From Rikenellaceae bacterium (GTDB lineage: Bacteria > Bacteroidota > Bacteroidia > Bacteroidales > Rikenellaceae), in the NCBI GenBank assembly GCA_020860245.1, contig JAJBUQ010000019.1:1-64000 (forward strand): a DNA stretch of 64,000 nt, written 5' to 3'. Made by a program: the position numbers and the translations under genes. Below, piece by piece: positions 35,337 to 46,049 of the stretch. Position 1 is the stretch's first letter. Each line of letters begins with the position of its first letter. The notes beneath the pieces were generated by a model. It saw nothing but the letters and a program-made list of their open reading frames with translations, ran no database searches and had not been told where the DNA came from.

Positions 35337-36353
35337 TTAAACGGTTACGATCCAGTTGAATTTGTCCTCTTCTTCTCCCAGCTGTATGGCGCGGAGTCTG
35401 TTATAGAGCTTCTCGGTCACTCTGCCCGGAGTCTCGCTGTCCGAGAAGATGTATTCTTTGCCGTTGATGGGGTCCACGATCTTCGAGATAGGAGTTACTA
35501 CCGCCGCTGTTCCGCATGCCCCGCATTCGTCGAAGCTGTCGAGTTCCGAGAATGCCACCTTATGGCACTCCACTTCCATGCCCATACCGCGTGCGATATC
35601 CATAACGCTGAGGTTAGTTATCGAATGAAGAATAGAGTGGGATGCAGGAGTAATGTATGTGTTGCCTTTGATTGCGAAGAAGTTCGAAGTTCCGCACTCG
35701 TCGATATATTTTTTCTCAGCCGAATCGAGATACAACACAATTGAATAGCCTTGCTTCTTTGCCCATGACTGCGATTTAAGACTTGCCGCGTAATTACCTC
35801 CGACCTTAATATGTCCGGTTCCATGCGGAGCGGCACGGTCATGTCCTCTGTCCACGATAACGTCGATAGGTTTGAATCCGTTCTTATAGTAAGGTCCTAC
35901 CGGAGTTACGAATACGCAGAACAGATATTCGTCCGCGGGATGAACCCCTACGCGCGCCCCTGTACCAATCAGTACCGGACGGATATACATCGACGCCCCT
36001 GTACCGTAGGGTGGAAGAAATCTTTCGTTTAGTTTGACCACTTTTTTTATTGCTTCCACAAATTTTTCTTCCGGAAGCGGAGCCATTTCTATATATTCTG
36101 CCGAGCTGACCATCCTCTTGGCATTCTCTTGAGGACGGAAGATGCGAATGTCTCCGTCTTTGCCCCTGAATGCCTTCAGGCCTTCGAATGCTTCCTGTCC
36201 GTAGTGGAGACAGGTCGCAGCCATGCTCATAGTGATATCTTCTTCAGTGTGAATCTCTAATTCACCCCATTTGCCGTCCCTGTAATAACAACGTATATTA
36301 TAATCCGTTTTTACGTAGCCGAAGGACAGATTCTTCCAATCAAAGTTCTCCAT
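35337..36353 (-). CDS. ilvE: Branched-chain amino acid aminotransferase
   Basis: 338 residues. PLP enzyme that transfers the amino group between glutamate and leucine, isoleucine or valine. The PLP Lys lies in HIKVGGNYAASLKSQ, and GQEAFEGLKAFRGKDGDIRI and AECGACGTAAVV-like (DECGACGTAAVVTP) are family landmarks. It lies between metG (52-base gap) and the GH43 gene. The promoter, if any, has only a one-mismatch -7 (TATTTTTT) near 36386. Confidence 0.95.
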   Translation of the reverse strand: MENFDWKNLSFGYVKTDYNIRCYYRDGKWGELEIHTEEDITMSMAATCLHYGQEAFEGLKAFRGKDGDIRIFRPQENAKRMVSSAEYIEMAPLPEEKFVEAIKKVVKLNERFLPPYGTGASMYIRPVLIGTGARVGVHPADEYLFCVFVTPVGPYYKNGFKPIDVIVDRGHDRAAPHGTGHIKVGGNYAASLKSQSWAKKQGYSIVLYLDSAEKKYIDECGTSNFFAIKGNTYITPASHSILHSITNLSVMDIARGMGMEVECHKVAFSELDSFDECGACGTAAVVTPISKIVDPINGKEYIFSDSETPGRVTEKLYNRLRAIQLGEEEDKFNWIVTV

Positions 36354-36405
36354 ATTATAGTTTGTTCTTCTTGTCTGTGTGAAAAAATAGCCGGTGTGGC
36401 TGAAA

Positions 36406-38442
36406 TTAACCTATAAATGCACCTGTTACGATATCTTCCGCCGGTTTCACGGTAACCATTCTGCCGTCTGTGGTCTGTGCCATCAGGATCATTCCCTGAG
36501 ATTCGATACCTTTGATCGTGCGCGGTTCGAGGTTTACGAGAACCAAAACCTGACGTCCGATCATATCTTCCGGTGAATAGAATTCCGCTATTCCCGACAC
36601 GATGACTCGTTTATCGATTCCGGTATCCACAGTAAGTTTGAGTAATTTTTTTGTTTTAGGCACCTTCTCCGCTTCGAGAACTTTGGATACTCGGATGTCC
36701 ATCTTCATGAAATCCTCAAAGGTTACAGACTCCTTCTGAGGTTCTATATCCACCGCTTCGTTGGCCATATTGCTCTTCTTGGTATTCTCCAGTTTGAGCA
36801 GCTGCGCCTCGATAACGCTGTCTTCAATTTTTTCGAACAGCAGTTCCGGTTTGTTCAGTTTATGCCCAGCCTCGATAAGGTCGGTTCTGCCGAGCTCCTC
36901 CCAGCCGAATTTTTCGATATTTAGCAATCCGAGTATCTTCTCAGCGGTAAACGGCATAAACGGTTCGCATACTATCGCAAGATTCGCCGATATTTGTATC
37001 GCTATATTTAGTATCGTTTTTACCCTCTCAGGCTCTGTTTTAACGAGCTTCCACGGTTCGGTGTCCGCAAGATATTTATTTCCGAGACGTGCGAGATTCA
37101 TAGCCTCTCTCAATGCTTCGCGGAAACGGTAATTCTCTATATTCTCCTCTACGGATTTTTTTATTTTAGGAATCTCCTGAAGTATTTCCTGATCGTATGG
37201 CGTCAGGGTTCCGCACTCCGGAACCACTCCTTCGTAATATTTGTCTGTGAGAACTACTGCACGGTTAATAAAATTGCCGAGTATCGCTACGAGTTCGTTA
37301 TTATTCCTGGCCTGAAAATCCTTCCACGTGAAGTCGTTATCTTTAGTTTCCGGCGCGTTCGCACAGAGAACATAGCGAAGTACATCTTCTTTGCCGGGCA
37401 TATCTTCGAGATATTCGTGCAGCCATACCGCCCAGTTCCTCGATGTCGAAATTTTATCTCCTTCGAGGTTGAGGAATTCGTTTGCCGGAACATTCTCCGG
37501 AAGTATATAACCGCCGTGAGCTTTGAGCATTGCGGGAAATACGATGCAGTGGAATACGATATTGTCCTTGCCAATGAAGTGCACGAGCTTGGTCTCTTCG
37601 TCCTTCCAGTACTTCTCCCAATCCACGGTCAATTCCTTTGAGGCCGATATATATCCTATAGGGGCGTCGAACCATACGTACAACACCTTGCCCTCAGCTC
37701 CTTCGACAGGTACCGGAATTCCCCAGTCGAGGTCGCGGCTGACTGCGCGGGGCTGTAACCCGAGATCGAGCCAGCTCTTGCACTGTCCGTAGACATTAAC
37801 CTTCCATTCCTTGTGTCCTTCGAGTATCCATTCGCGAAGGAATTCTTCGTATTTGTTTAACGGAAGATACCAGTGTTTGGTCTCCTTCTTGACAGGTATT
37901 GACCCTGTAATCGCCGATTTGGGATTAATTAGATCGTTAGGGCTCAGCGTTGTTCCGCATTTTTCGCACTGGTCGCCGTACGCTTTGTCGTTCTGGCAGT
38001 GTGGACATGAACCTGTGATATACCTGTCCGCGAGGAACTGCTTAGCCTCCTCGTCGTAGTACTGTAAGGTAACCTGCTCTTCGAAAACATTCTTATCGTA
38101 GAGCTTGCGGAAAAAATCAGACGCGGTATCGTAATGTACAGGGGAGGTCGTACGCGAATAGATATCGAACGATATTCCTAACTTTGCGAAAGAATTTTTA
38201 ATAATATTGTGGTATTTGTCCACGATATCCTGCGGTGTGACTCCTTCCTGACGCGCCTTGATCGTGATAGGAACCCCGTGCTCGTCCGAACCGCACACCC
38301 ATACCACATCTCTGCCTTTTAATCTCAGGTAGCGAACGTAGATATCCGAAGGGATATAGACGCCTGCAAGATGACCGATGTGGACAGGTCCGTTCGCATA
38401 AGGAAGGGCTGAAGTAACCAAATATCGTTTAAAATTCTTCAT
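36406..38442 (-). CDS. metG: Methionyl-tRNA synthetase with C-terminal tRNA-binding domain
   Basis: 678 residues from ATG 38442. Charges tRNA-Met. Landmarks: [16 protein letters not shown] (HIGH), the zinc knuckle [28 protein letters not shown] (KMSKS equivalent) and the C-terminal OB-fold domain ([20 protein letters not shown]), which adds tRNA affinity. The upstream GTG at 38460 overlaps the -7 promoter box and cannot be the start. Confidence 0.96.
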   Translation of the reverse strand: MKNFKRYLVTSALPYANGPVHIGHLAGVYIPSDIYVRYLRLKGRDVVWVCGSDEHGVPITIKARQEGVTPQDIVDKYHNIIKNSFAKLGISFDIYSRTTSPVHYDTASDFFRKLYDKNVFEEQVTLQYYDEEAKQFLADRYITGSCPHCQNDKAYGDQCEKCGTTLSPNDLINPKSAITGSIPVKKETKHWYLPLNKYEEFLREWILEGHKEWKVNVYGQCKSWLDLGLQPRAVSRDLDWGIPVPVEGAEGKVLYVWFDAPIGYISASKELTVDWEKYWKDEETKLVHFIGKDNIVFHCIVFPAMLKAHGGYILPENVPANEFLNLEGDKISTSRNWAVWLHEYLEDMPGKEDVLRYVLCANAPETKDNDFTWKDFQARNNNELVAILGNFINRAVVLTDKYYEGVVPECGTLTPYDQEILQEIPKIKKSVEENIENYRFREALREAMNLARLGNKYLADTEPWKLVKTEPERVKTILNIAIQISANLAIVCEPFMPFTAEKILGLLNIEKFGWEELGRTDLIEAGHKLNKPELLFEKIEDSVIEAQLLKLENTKKSNMANEAVDIEPQKESVTFEDFMKMDIRVSKVLEAEKVPKTKKLLKLTVDTGIDKRVIVSGIAEFYSPEDMIGRQVLVLVNLEPRTIKGIESQGMILMAQTTDGRMVTVKPAEDIVTGAFIG

Positions 38443-38459
38443 TTCAAAACATTTTATCA

Positions 38460-38467
38460 CAAAAGTA
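38460..38467 (-). promoter_or_regulatory. metG promoter -7 box (TACTTTTG)
   Basis: On the minus strand TACTTTTG matches the -7 consensus. The transcript should start near 38453, giving a leader of only about 10 bases before ATG 38442. Confidence 0.55.
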
Positions 38468-38629
38468 CGAGATTTTTTTCTAATAATTATATTAATGCCT
38501 CATAAAAAAATAAAGAAAAACGATAACGTAGGGTGTTGTATCGTTTAAATAATATTTATTTTAAAATAAATGATTATTTTTACATAATAGGGATTGTGTA
38601 GGTACATAATTCAAAATAGTGGTGATATT

Positions 38630-38944
38630 ATGAGATTCACTTTTTTCAGAGTACGCAAACCAAGACAGTTCGAGTATAAACCGAGGTATTACGATCCGGA
38701 GGAAGAGGCCCGCGAGGAACGCAAAAAAGCCGTTCTCGGTGCAGATTATAAAGACAATTATAAAACTTCCGGAGAGAATGCTTCCGGTTCGGAAGAGTAT
38801 AAACCCGGACAATACCTGCGCGGAATGAGTATGCGTAAAGGAAATATTGTCGATAGACGCAGTTCTAATAAAAAAGCCAATACGATCAGGTTCGTGATAG
38901 CCCTGGTCTTGTTGATAGCGGCATTCTGGTGGCTGCTGAGTTAA
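38630..38944 (+). CDS. Small tail-anchored protein upstream of mutL
   Basis: 104 residues from ATG 38630 (MRFTFFRVRKPRQFEYKPRY). The N-terminal two thirds are hydrophilic and basic; a hydrophobic segment at residues ~85-104 (IRFVIALVLLIAAFWWLLS) anchors the C-terminus. A short protein of this look precedes mutL in many Bacteroidetes, but no function is known. Nine bases separate it from mutL. Confidence 0.72.
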   Translation: MRFTFFRVRKPRQFEYKPRYYDPEEEAREERKKAVLGADYKDNYKTSGENASGSEEYKPGQYLRGMSMRKGNIVDRRSSNKKANTIRFVIALVLLIAAFWWLLS

Positions 38945-38953
38945 TGTGGAATA

Positions 38954-40879
38954 ATGGGCGACGTTATTAAACTATTGCCGGAGTCGGTTTATAATCAAAT
39001 AGCGGCCGGAGAGGTCGTGCAGCGTCCCGCGTCGGTTATTAAGGAGTTGGTGGAGAACGCTATAGACGCTGGGGCCACCTCCGTCACGGTCAATATTAAG
39101 GATGGCGGTAAGGAGCTTATACAGGTTGTGGACAACGGATGCGGTATGTCTGCGACGGACTCAGTTAAAGCATTCGAGAGACATGCTACGTCTAAAATAT
39201 CATCTGCGGAAGACTTATACCGCCTCTCAACCTTCGGATTCAGGGGCGAGGCACTCGCTTCGATAGCCTCCGTTGCGGAAGTAGAGATGAGAACCCGTAA
39301 ATGCGAGGAAGAGATAGGAACTCAGGTAATTATTAACGGAGGCGATTTTGTGAGCCAGACCCCTGTGAATACTCCCAAGGGCACGCAGTTCTTTATAAAG
39401 AATTTATTCTACAATATACCTGCCCGTAGGAAGTTCCTTAAAAGTAATTCCGCGGAGACTAAACATATTCTCTCGGAATTTATTCGAGTCGCTATGTGCA
39501 ATCCGTCTGTGGAGATGATTCTGTACAACAACAATACGTGCATCTACAATCTGCCCGCATCGGGACTCCGTAATAGAATTGCTTCCGTTGTGGGGAAAAA
39601 TATAAAGAACAGCCTCCTCGACCTGTCTGTAAAAACTTCCATAATCGATATCGAAGGATTCATAACCAGTCCTCAGTCCGCAAAGAAGAGCGGAGCGGAG
39701 CAGTATTTGTTCGTGAACGACCGATTCTTCCGGTCGCCCTACTTCAATAAGGCAGTCCTCCAGGCTTACGATAACCTTATAAACAACGATACCCAGCCTT
39801 CCTATTTTCTCTATTTTACGATAGATCCGTCGAGGATAGACGTTAATATAAGCCCAGCCAAGACCGAGATAAAATTCGAGGACGAGCAGGCGATATGGCA
39901 GATAATAAACGCTGCGGTCCGCGAGTCGCTCGGTAAGTATGGCGCTATCCCTATGATGGACTTCGATTCGGATACCTCGGTGGAGATCCCTGTTTACGAC
40001 AGCTCCAAGGAATTAAGGGAGCCCGTAAATTACATAAACCCTGAGTTCAATCCCTTCGAGCAGGAAGAGCCCCTTGCGGAAAGGTCTGTTAAGAAGACTT
40101 CCGGACGCTCCGGTTATCTCGACTCGATGAGCTTCGGACGCGATATACCGGAAGGATGGGAGATACTTTATAAAGATAATTACGACGACTTTGATAAATC
40201 CTCCACGGAAGGGGATACATTCCGCAGTCTTATAGACGAAGAAGAGGAAGAATATATATCGAACGGATTTGGCAGTGATAACGTAGTGCAGGAATCGTTG
40301 GAAATCGAAAGTTCCATGCAGTCCGATTACGAATATATAAGGATATCCAACCGCTACGTCGCCGTATCCCGTGGACGTTCGCTGCTGCTTGTAGATCTGC
40401 CCAGAGCTCATAGGCGGATAAAATACGAGGAGATAATATCTCTCGCCGATACAGGAACGTCGATCAGCCAGCAGGAACTGTTTCCGGAGCCTTGCAGCCT
40501 CTCTGTAAGGGACATAGCCTTGCTGCAGTCTCACAGGGCGGAACTGCTGGATATGGGATTTGAGATGATGTTCGGTGAAACAGATGTCGTGCTAAGGACA
40601 ATACCAGTTGTATTGGAGTCGTTATCTCCTTATGATATAGTCGGTGCTCTGGTAGAGAATTTTGCAGACGGTTTGGATAATAAAGCCGGAATAAAAGATA
40701 TCTTTGCAGTTAAGATGGCAAATCTGTACTCCCTTAACAGACGAAGGAACATGCAGGACGAAGAGATAAAAGATTTATTATCTTCGTTATTCGAATGCCG
40801 CGAACCGAAATATACCCCAGATGGCAAAAGGGTTTATACGACGATAGACGAACAGGAGATAATTAAACGATTAAAATAG
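38954..40879 (+). CDS. mutL: DNA mismatch repair protein MutL
   Basis: 641 residues. MutL links mismatch recognition by MutS to strand excision. The N-terminal GHKL ATPase is intact: IAAGEVVQRPASVIKELVEN, then VDNGCGMS and GFRGEALASIASV. A low-complexity acidic linker (residues ~345-445) leads to the C-terminal dimerisation domain. There the endonuclease motif DQHAx2E is replaced by VDLPRAHRRIKYEE (~480-493), so nicking activity is unlikely. It is followed by a rhomboid gene 5 bases later. Confidence 0.94.
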   Translation: MGDVIKLLPESVYNQIAAGEVVQRPASVIKELVENAIDAGATSVTVNIKDGGKELIQVVDNGCGMSATDSVKAFERHATSKISSAEDLYRLSTFGFRGEALASIASVAEVEMRTRKCEEEIGTQVIINGGDFVSQTPVNTPKGTQFFIKNLFYNIPARRKFLKSNSAETKHILSEFIRVAMCNPSVEMILYNNNTCIYNLPASGLRNRIASVVGKNIKNSLLDLSVKTSIIDIEGFITSPQSAKKSGAEQYLFVNDRFFRSPYFNKAVLQAYDNLINNDTQPSYFLYFTIDPSRIDVNISPAKTEIKFEDEQAIWQIINAAVRESLGKYGAIPMMDFDSDTSVEIPVYDSSKELREPVNYINPEFNPFEQEEPLAERSVKKTSGRSGYLDSMSFGRDIPEGWEILYKDNYDDFDKSSTEGDTFRSLIDEEEEEYISNGFGSDNVVQESLEIESSMQSDYEYIRISNRYVAVSRGRSLLLVDLPRAHRRIKYEEIISLADTGTSISQQELFPEPCSLSVRDIALLQSHRAELLDMGFEMMFGETDVVLRTIPVVLESLSPYDIVGALVENFADGLDNKAGIKDIFAVKMANLYSLNRRRNMQDEEIKDLLSSLFECREPKYTPDGKRVYTTIDEQEIIKRLK

Positions 40880-40884
40880 ATATA

Positions 40885-41556
40885 ATGAATATAGGAAGCG
40901 GAGCATTAAGGACACCTCCGGTGGTCAAAAATCTCATAATAATTAACGCACTCGTATTTTTTGCGCAAATGATACTGCCTAACGGACTCGGCAACTGGCT
41001 TACCGTTAAGGGAGCGCTGTTCTTCTGGGAGTCGGATTACTTCCAGCCTTATCAGTTCGTGACCCACATGTTCCTGCACGGAAGCACCGGACATCTGTTC
41101 CTGAATATGTTCAGTTTGTGGATGTTCGGACGCATACTGAAACAGGATCTGGGAAGTAAAAGATTCCTTACGTTCTACATTATATGCGGTATTGGCGCGG
41201 GGTTGCTTTATTCTTGCGCGAATTGGCTGGAGATAACCATGATGAGAGAGTCTATGGATGCCTATATGAATCCCGCGATACAGAGGGCGGTCAATACTCC
41301 GTCGCTCGGAGCCTCCGGAGCCATATTCGGTGTGCTTCTCGGATTCGGTATGATGCACCCCAACTCGGTAATAATGCTGCTGATCCCGCCGATTCCGATG
41401 AAAGCTAAATACTTCGTGATAATTTTTATGGTTCTCGAACTTATTCAGGGATTTACGATCACCGACAACGTAGCCCACTTTGCCCACGTAGGTGGAATGG
41501 TTTGGGGATTTATTCTTCTGAAATACTGGAAGGCAAAGGGTAAAATATACTATTAG
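40885..41556 (+). CDS. Rhomboid-family intramembrane serine protease
   Basis: 223 residues, six or so membrane helices. The catalytic Ser sits in GASGAIFGVLLG and the His in VAHFAHVGGMVWG. An additional motif HGSTGHLFLNMFSLWMFG is typical. Rhomboids cut membrane proteins inside the bilayer; the substrate is unknown. It lies in the mutL unit, with the EEP-family gene 2 bases downstream. Confidence 0.9.
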   Translation: MNIGSGALRTPPVVKNLIIINALVFFAQMILPNGLGNWLTVKGALFFWESDYFQPYQFVTHMFLHGSTGHLFLNMFSLWMFGRILKQDLGSKRFLTFYIICGIGAGLLYSCANWLEITMMRESMDAYMNPAIQRAVNTPSLGASGAIFGVLLGFGMMHPNSVIMLLIPPIPMKAKYFVIIFMVLELIQGFTITDNVAHFAHVGGMVWGFILLKYWKAKGKIYY

Positions 41557-41558
41557 CG

Positions 41559-42668
41559 ATGAGCCGCAGGAACGCAGGATTTATAATGCGCCTCATTGAT
41601 ATGATCATGGTGGTGGTCTCGTTGGCAGCGGTCGCAGCCCTTGCCGCCGCTTATACCGCTCCTGCCGTCAATCCTGACAAAGTGTGGTATTTTGCTTTTT
41701 TCGGATTGTTTTTTCCATTTTTTTATTTTGCGGATCTCGTTTTAACGTTATATTGGGCTTGCCGGTGGAGCCGGATGTTCTTTGTGACCGGGATCATGCT
41801 GTTTATCGGAGTGGGTAACATATCCTCATTCTACAAATTTCCGGTAAGTAAGAAATATCACGAACAGCACTCCGAAAAAAATTCCATAAAACTGCTCACA
41901 TTCAATATTGCCGGATTCTGGGATGAGAACCGTGAGAATTTAGTTACGGACGAGATACTCGGATTCATAAAGGAACAGAACCCGGATATAATTTGTTTTC
42001 AAGAGTTTATACCTTCCAAAAGATTCCCTAAGGATTATGTTGACACCCAACTCGAAGACTGGGACTATTTTGCAATGAATCTTAAAGATGCAGGAGGCTT
42101 CAAGGCCGTGATTTACAGTAAATTCCCGATAATATCCGATGGAGAGATCATGTTCGCGAATAAGAATAACGGAGTGGTATATGCCGATATGCTTGTAGGA
42201 ACGGATACTCTTCGAGTAATAAATAACCACTTACAGACCACGCATGTCGACAAGGATAATGTGAAGTTCCTGGATGAATATAATTTTACATTCGACGAAG
42301 AGACCAAAGATACTTTTATGCAGATCACAGAGCGTCTCAAGAGGGGATTTATCATCAGGGCCGGTCAGGCAGATACCGTATCGACCGTGATCCGCAGCAG
42401 GGATCTACCTACGATAGTATGCGGAGATTTTAACGATACGCCGATGTCGTACGTATATAAAACCATTAAAGGCGATTATAAGGATGCGTTCGTGGAAAAG
42501 GGTTCAGGTTACGGATTTACCTTCAAACACCTGTACAGGGTGCTGAGAATAGATTATGTCCTCCATTCACAGGATATCCAGACCCTCTCTTATTTCAGTC
42601 CGGATGTGGAATGGTCCGATCACAATCCCGTCATAGTGGAATTCCACCTCACGAATGGTGCCGATTAA
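41559..42668 (+). CDS. Membrane-anchored endonuclease/exonuclease/phosphatase-family protein
   Basis: 369 residues. Three hydrophobic helices (residues ~10-95) precede an EEP domain with LLTFNIAGFWDENRENLVT, CGDFNDTP and SDHNPVIVEF, the catalytic Asn/Asp/His set. The family includes exonuclease III, DNase I and phospholipid phosphatases; the substrate here is unknown. The stop codon overlaps that of the convergent 66-residue gene by 4 bases. Confidence 0.86.
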   Translation: MSRRNAGFIMRLIDMIMVVVSLAAVAALAAAYTAPAVNPDKVWYFAFFGLFFPFFYFADLVLTLYWACRWSRMFFVTGIMLFIGVGNISSFYKFPVSKKYHEQHSEKNSIKLLTFNIAGFWDENRENLVTDEILGFIKEQNPDIICFQEFIPSKRFPKDYVDTQLEDWDYFAMNLKDAGGFKAVIYSKFPIISDGEIMFANKNNGVVYADMLVGTDTLRVINNHLQTTHVDKDNVKFLDEYNFTFDEETKDTFMQITERLKRGFIIRAGQADTVSTVIRSRDLPTIVCGDFNDTPMSYVYKTIKGDYKDAFVEKGSGYGFTFKHLYRVLRIDYVLHSQDIQTLSYFSPDVEWSDHNPVIVEFHLTNGAD

Positions 42669-42865
42669 GGCTCCGATTCGAGTATCGTTTCAGGGTTCCT
42701 CTCGATATAACTTATCGTGCGGATACAGTAATTCATAGCTAACACCATACTTACAAAAATAACCGCGAGAATAAGATACGAAGCGATCCTTATTTTGGTT
42801 TTACCACTCTGAGTGGAAGACGAATCATCCAATATTTTTTTCTCTTCCGGTGTCAGTCTGTACAT
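42665..42865 (-). CDS. Small single-pass membrane protein (66 residues)
   Basis: Hydrophilic N-terminus (MYRLTPEEKKILDDSSS), one strong membrane segment (residues ~28-50, ASYLILAVIFVSMVLAM) and an acidic end. It begins 5 bases after the prfC stop and so belongs to the GH25-nadB-prfC unit. No family is recognised. Confidence 0.6.
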   Translation of the reverse strand: MYRLTPEEKKILDDSSSTQSGKTKIRIASYLILAVIFVSMVLAMNYCIRTISYIERNPETILESEP

Positions 42866-42870
42866 ATACC

Positions 42871-44451
42871 TTAAAATTCTGATGTAAAATGGAACTTAAT
42901 ATCCGGGAACCGCTCCTGCGATAACTGCAAAGCGTACGATGTATCCGCAAGGAAGACCTTCCTGCCGTGTTTGTCAAGAGCGATATTCTGGAACTTGCGT
43001 TTACGAAAATCATCCAGCTGTTCCTTATTGTCGCTCTCGATCCAGCATGCCTTATATATAGATACCGGTTCGTACTTGCATTTAGCGCCGTATTCGTGTT
43101 CCAGCCTGTATTGTATCACTTCGAACTGAAGAGCACCTACCGTGCCAATGATCTTCCTCCCGTTCATTTTATTAGTGAACAACTGTGCGACTCCTTCGTC
43201 CATCAACTGGTCTACACCTTTGGATAACTGTTTAAATTTAAGCGGATCCGCGTTTTCGATATAGCGGAACATCTCAGGCGAGAAGCTCGGTATTCCTGTG
43301 AATTTCAACTTCTCTCCCTCGGTAAGTGTGTCGCCTATTTTAAAATTCCCGGTATCATGCAGACCTATTATGTCCCCCGGATAAGCAAAATCTACGATTG
43401 ACTTCTTGTCTGCCATAAATGCGTTCGGAGAGGAGAATTTTATGTTCTTTCCGCTCCCTACGTGCAGATAAGGCTTGTTGCGCTCGAAGGTTCCCGAGCA
43501 TATTTTAAGAAACGCGATCCTGTCCCTGTGGTTAGGGTCCATATTAGCGTGTATCTTAAATATAAATCCTGTCATTTTATCTTCGAACGGGTCGATCTCC
43601 CGCTGCAGTGTGCGTGATTTGCCAGGATGCGGAGCTATTCGTATGAAGCAGTCTAAAAGTTCCATTACTCCGAAGTTATTCAGGGCACTTCCGAAGAATA
43701 CCGGAGCGACCTCTCCCGATAAATATGTATCGAGTTCGAATTCCGGATAAACACCCTCGACCAGTTCCAGATCTGTCCTTAGGTTATTCGCGTCCTTCTC
43801 AGTAATTATTTCGTCCAATTTAGGGTCGTTAAGATCCACTTCGACTACCTCTCCCTGCGCTGTCTGCCTGTCTTCGGGAAAGAAGAGGCTCAATTTATTT
43901 TCAAATAGATTATAAACGCCTTTGAACGAAGGTCCCATTCCGATAGGGAAGGCGAGCGGACGCACATTTATTTTCAGTTCGCTCTCGATCTCATCCAGAA
44001 GGTCGAACGGATCCTTACCGTTGCGGTCGAGTTTGTTGATGAACACCATCACCGGTGTATTCCGCATACGGCAGACCTCCATAAGTTTGCGCGTTTGTGT
44101 CTCTACTCCTTTGGCGCAGTCGATAACGATTATCACGCTGTCTACTGCGGTTAAGGTGCGGTAAGTATCTTCCGCGAAGTCCTCGTGGCCAGGTGTATCG
44201 AGAATGTTTATTTTTATACCCTTATATTCGAACCCCATTACGGAGGTCGCTACGGATATACCTCTCTGCCGTTCGATCTCCATGAAGTCCGATGTCGCCC
44301 CCTTCTTTATTTTATTCGATTTTACAGCGCCTGCGACGTGTATAGCGCCTCCGAAGAGGAGTAATTTTTCTGTAAGCGTCGTCTTGCCGGCATCCGGATG
44401 GCTTATTATAGCAAATGTTCTTCTTCTTTTTATTTCCTGAGTCAGGTCCAT
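42871..44451 (-). CDS. prfC: Peptide chain release factor 3
   Basis: 526 residues. RF3 is a GTPase that removes RF1/RF2 from the ribosome after peptide release. G1 loop [16 protein letters not shown]2 [14 protein letters not shown]3 [14 protein letters not shown] and FINKLDR are visible, then domains II and III. It lies 17 bases after the nadB stop and is followed closely by the 66-residue gene. Confidence 0.96.
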   Translation of the reverse strand: MDLTQEIKRRRTFAIISHPDAGKTTLTEKLLLFGGAIHVAGAVKSNKIKKGATSDFMEIERQRGISVATSVMGFEYKGIKINILDTPGHEDFAEDTYRTLTAVDSVIIVIDCAKGVETQTRKLMEVCRMRNTPVMVFINKLDRNGKDPFDLLDEIESELKINVRPLAFPIGMGPSFKGVYNLFENKLSLFFPEDRQTAQGEVVEVDLNDPKLDEIITEKDANNLRTDLELVEGVYPEFELDTYLSGEVAPVFFGSALNNFGVMELLDCFIRIAPHPGKSRTLQREIDPFEDKMTGFIFKIHANMDPNHRDRIAFLKICSGTFERNKPYLHVGSGKNIKFSSPNAFMADKKSIVDFAYPGDIIGLHDTGNFKIGDTLTEGEKLKFTGIPSFSPEMFRYIENADPLKFKQLSKGVDQLMDEGVAQLFTNKMNGRKIIGTVGALQFEVIQYRLEHEYGAKCKYEPVSIYKACWIESDNKEQLDDFRKRKFQNIALDKHGRKVFLADTSYALQLSQERFPDIKFHFTSEF

Positions 44452-44468
44452 GTTTATTTGGGTAGTAA

Positions 44469-46049
44469 TTAAAATTCTTTTGCCGTTATCGTCGAAGGGT
44501 AGTCTATCGAGTAATGGAGCCCCACGCTCTCTTTTTTTAATTGGGCCTGCCTTATTATCAGATATCCAACGGCGATCATATTGCGCAGTTCGCAGAGGCT
44601 TTGACTGAGGGTCGAGGTGAGGTATAGCTGTTCGGTCTCTTCAAATATTATCGCCAGCCTCTTGAGAGCCCTCTCCAGCCGCAGGTCGGAGCGTACAATC
44701 CCGACGTAATTGCTCATTATCTGCTGCATCTCTTTGTAGTTCTGAGTGATAAGCACCATCTCCTCAGGATGCGACGTGCCTCCGTAATCCCAGCCCGGAA
44801 TATTATACTGAAGTTCCACCTTATCCAGCATAGGTATCGAGTGTTTAGCCGCCTGGTCAGCGTAGACAGCAGCCTCGATCAAAGAGTTGGACGCGAGACG
44901 GTTCGCACCGTGCAGGCCTGTGTACGAAGTCTCTCCGAGTGCGTACAGCCTGTTAATAGAAGTAAGGCCGTTGAGGTCTACCTTCACACCTCCGCAGGAG
45001 TAGTGTGCAGCAGGTGCGACAGGGATCATATCTTTGGTTATATCGATCCCTTCCGACAAACATTTTTCGTATATGTTGGGGAAGTGGGATATTATATCTT
45101 TAGGGTCCTTATGGGTAACGTCGAGGTATACGTAATCGTATCCGTACGTCTTCATCTCGTTGTCGATCCCGCGAGCAGTGATGTCTCTGGGGGCTATCGA
45201 GCCCATAGGATGGTACTTCTGCATGAATTCGTTGCCGTCCGGAGTCTTCAATATAGCCCCGAATCCCCGCATGGCTTCGGTTATAAGGAACGAGGGGCGT
45301 TCACCCGGATTGTACAGCGCGGTAGGGTGGAACTGAATATATTCCATATTTTCGATGGTTCCCTTGGCTCTGTGGACCATAGCAACTCCGTCCCCGGTGG
45401 CAACAGACGGATTTGTCGTAGTATGGTATATGTTTCCCACGCCGCCTGTCGCAAGTATTGTGAATTTGGATAAAATGGTGAGAATCCGCTTCTTCTTCAA
45501 ATCCAGAACATAAGCCCCGTAACACTCCTTGTCCGGAGTCGATTTTTTTACGAGCATTCCTAAATGATGCTGTGTCAAAACTTCCACTGCGAAGTGATGT
45601 TCGAGTATCTCGATGTTAGGGTGCTTCTTCACCTTTCTGACGAGTGCGCGTTCGATCTCGTAGCCCGTGTTGTCCTTGTGGTGAAGTATACGATATTCGG
45701 TATGGCCTCCCTCTCTCGCGAGTTCGTATCTGCCGTTCTGGTCTTTATCGAATTTTACACCCCAGTTTATCAACTGTTTGATAAGCTCCGGCGCGCGCCT
45801 GACTACGAGTTCCACTGCGTCGAGGTCGCACTCTCCCGCACCACAGACGAGCGTGTCCTGAATATGCTTCTCGAAGTTGTCAGGTTCGTAAGTTACGGAA
45901 CATATACCTCCCTGTGCGTAGTTGGTATTCCCTTCGCTGATGTTGCTCTTTGTTACGATCAGAACCCTGCCGTGCTCTGCCGCCTTGAGGGCGAACGTCA
46001 GCCCTGCGATTCCGCTCCCAATTACGAGAAAATCGGTCTCCCTGTTCAT
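44469..46049 (-). CDS. nadB: L-aspartate oxidase
   Basis: 526 residues. NadB oxidises L-aspartate to iminoaspartate, the first step of bacterial NAD synthesis; nadA and nadC are not in this window. FAD-binding [17 protein letters not shown] (residues 12-28), then [16 protein letters not shown] and the later [16 protein letters not shown], with the helical C-terminal domain. The start shares one base with the stop of the lysozyme gene (TAATG overlap), so the two are translationally coupled. Confidence 0.95.
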   Translation of the reverse strand: MNRETDFLVIGSGIAGLTFALKAAEHGRVLIVTKSNISEGNTNYAQGGICSVTYEPDNFEKHIQDTLVCGAGECDLDAVELVVRRAPELIKQLINWGVKFDKDQNGRYELAREGGHTEYRILHHKDNTGYEIERALVRKVKKHPNIEILEHHFAVEVLTQHHLGMLVKKSTPDKECYGAYVLDLKKKRILTILSKFTILATGGVGNIYHTTTNPSVATGDGVAMVHRAKGTIENMEYIQFHPTALYNPGERPSFLITEAMRGFGAILKTPDGNEFMQKYHPMGSIAPRDITARGIDNEMKTYGYDYVYLDVTHKDPKDIISHFPNIYEKCLSEGIDITKDMIPVAPAAHYSCGGVKVDLNGLTSINRLYALGETSYTGLHGANRLASNSLIEAAVYADQAAKHSIPMLDKVELQYNIPGWDYGGTSHPEEMVLITQNYKEMQQIMSNYVGIVRSDLRLERALKRLAIIFEETEQLYLTSTLSQSLCELRNMIAVGYLIIRQAQLKKESVGLHYSIDYPSTITAKEF

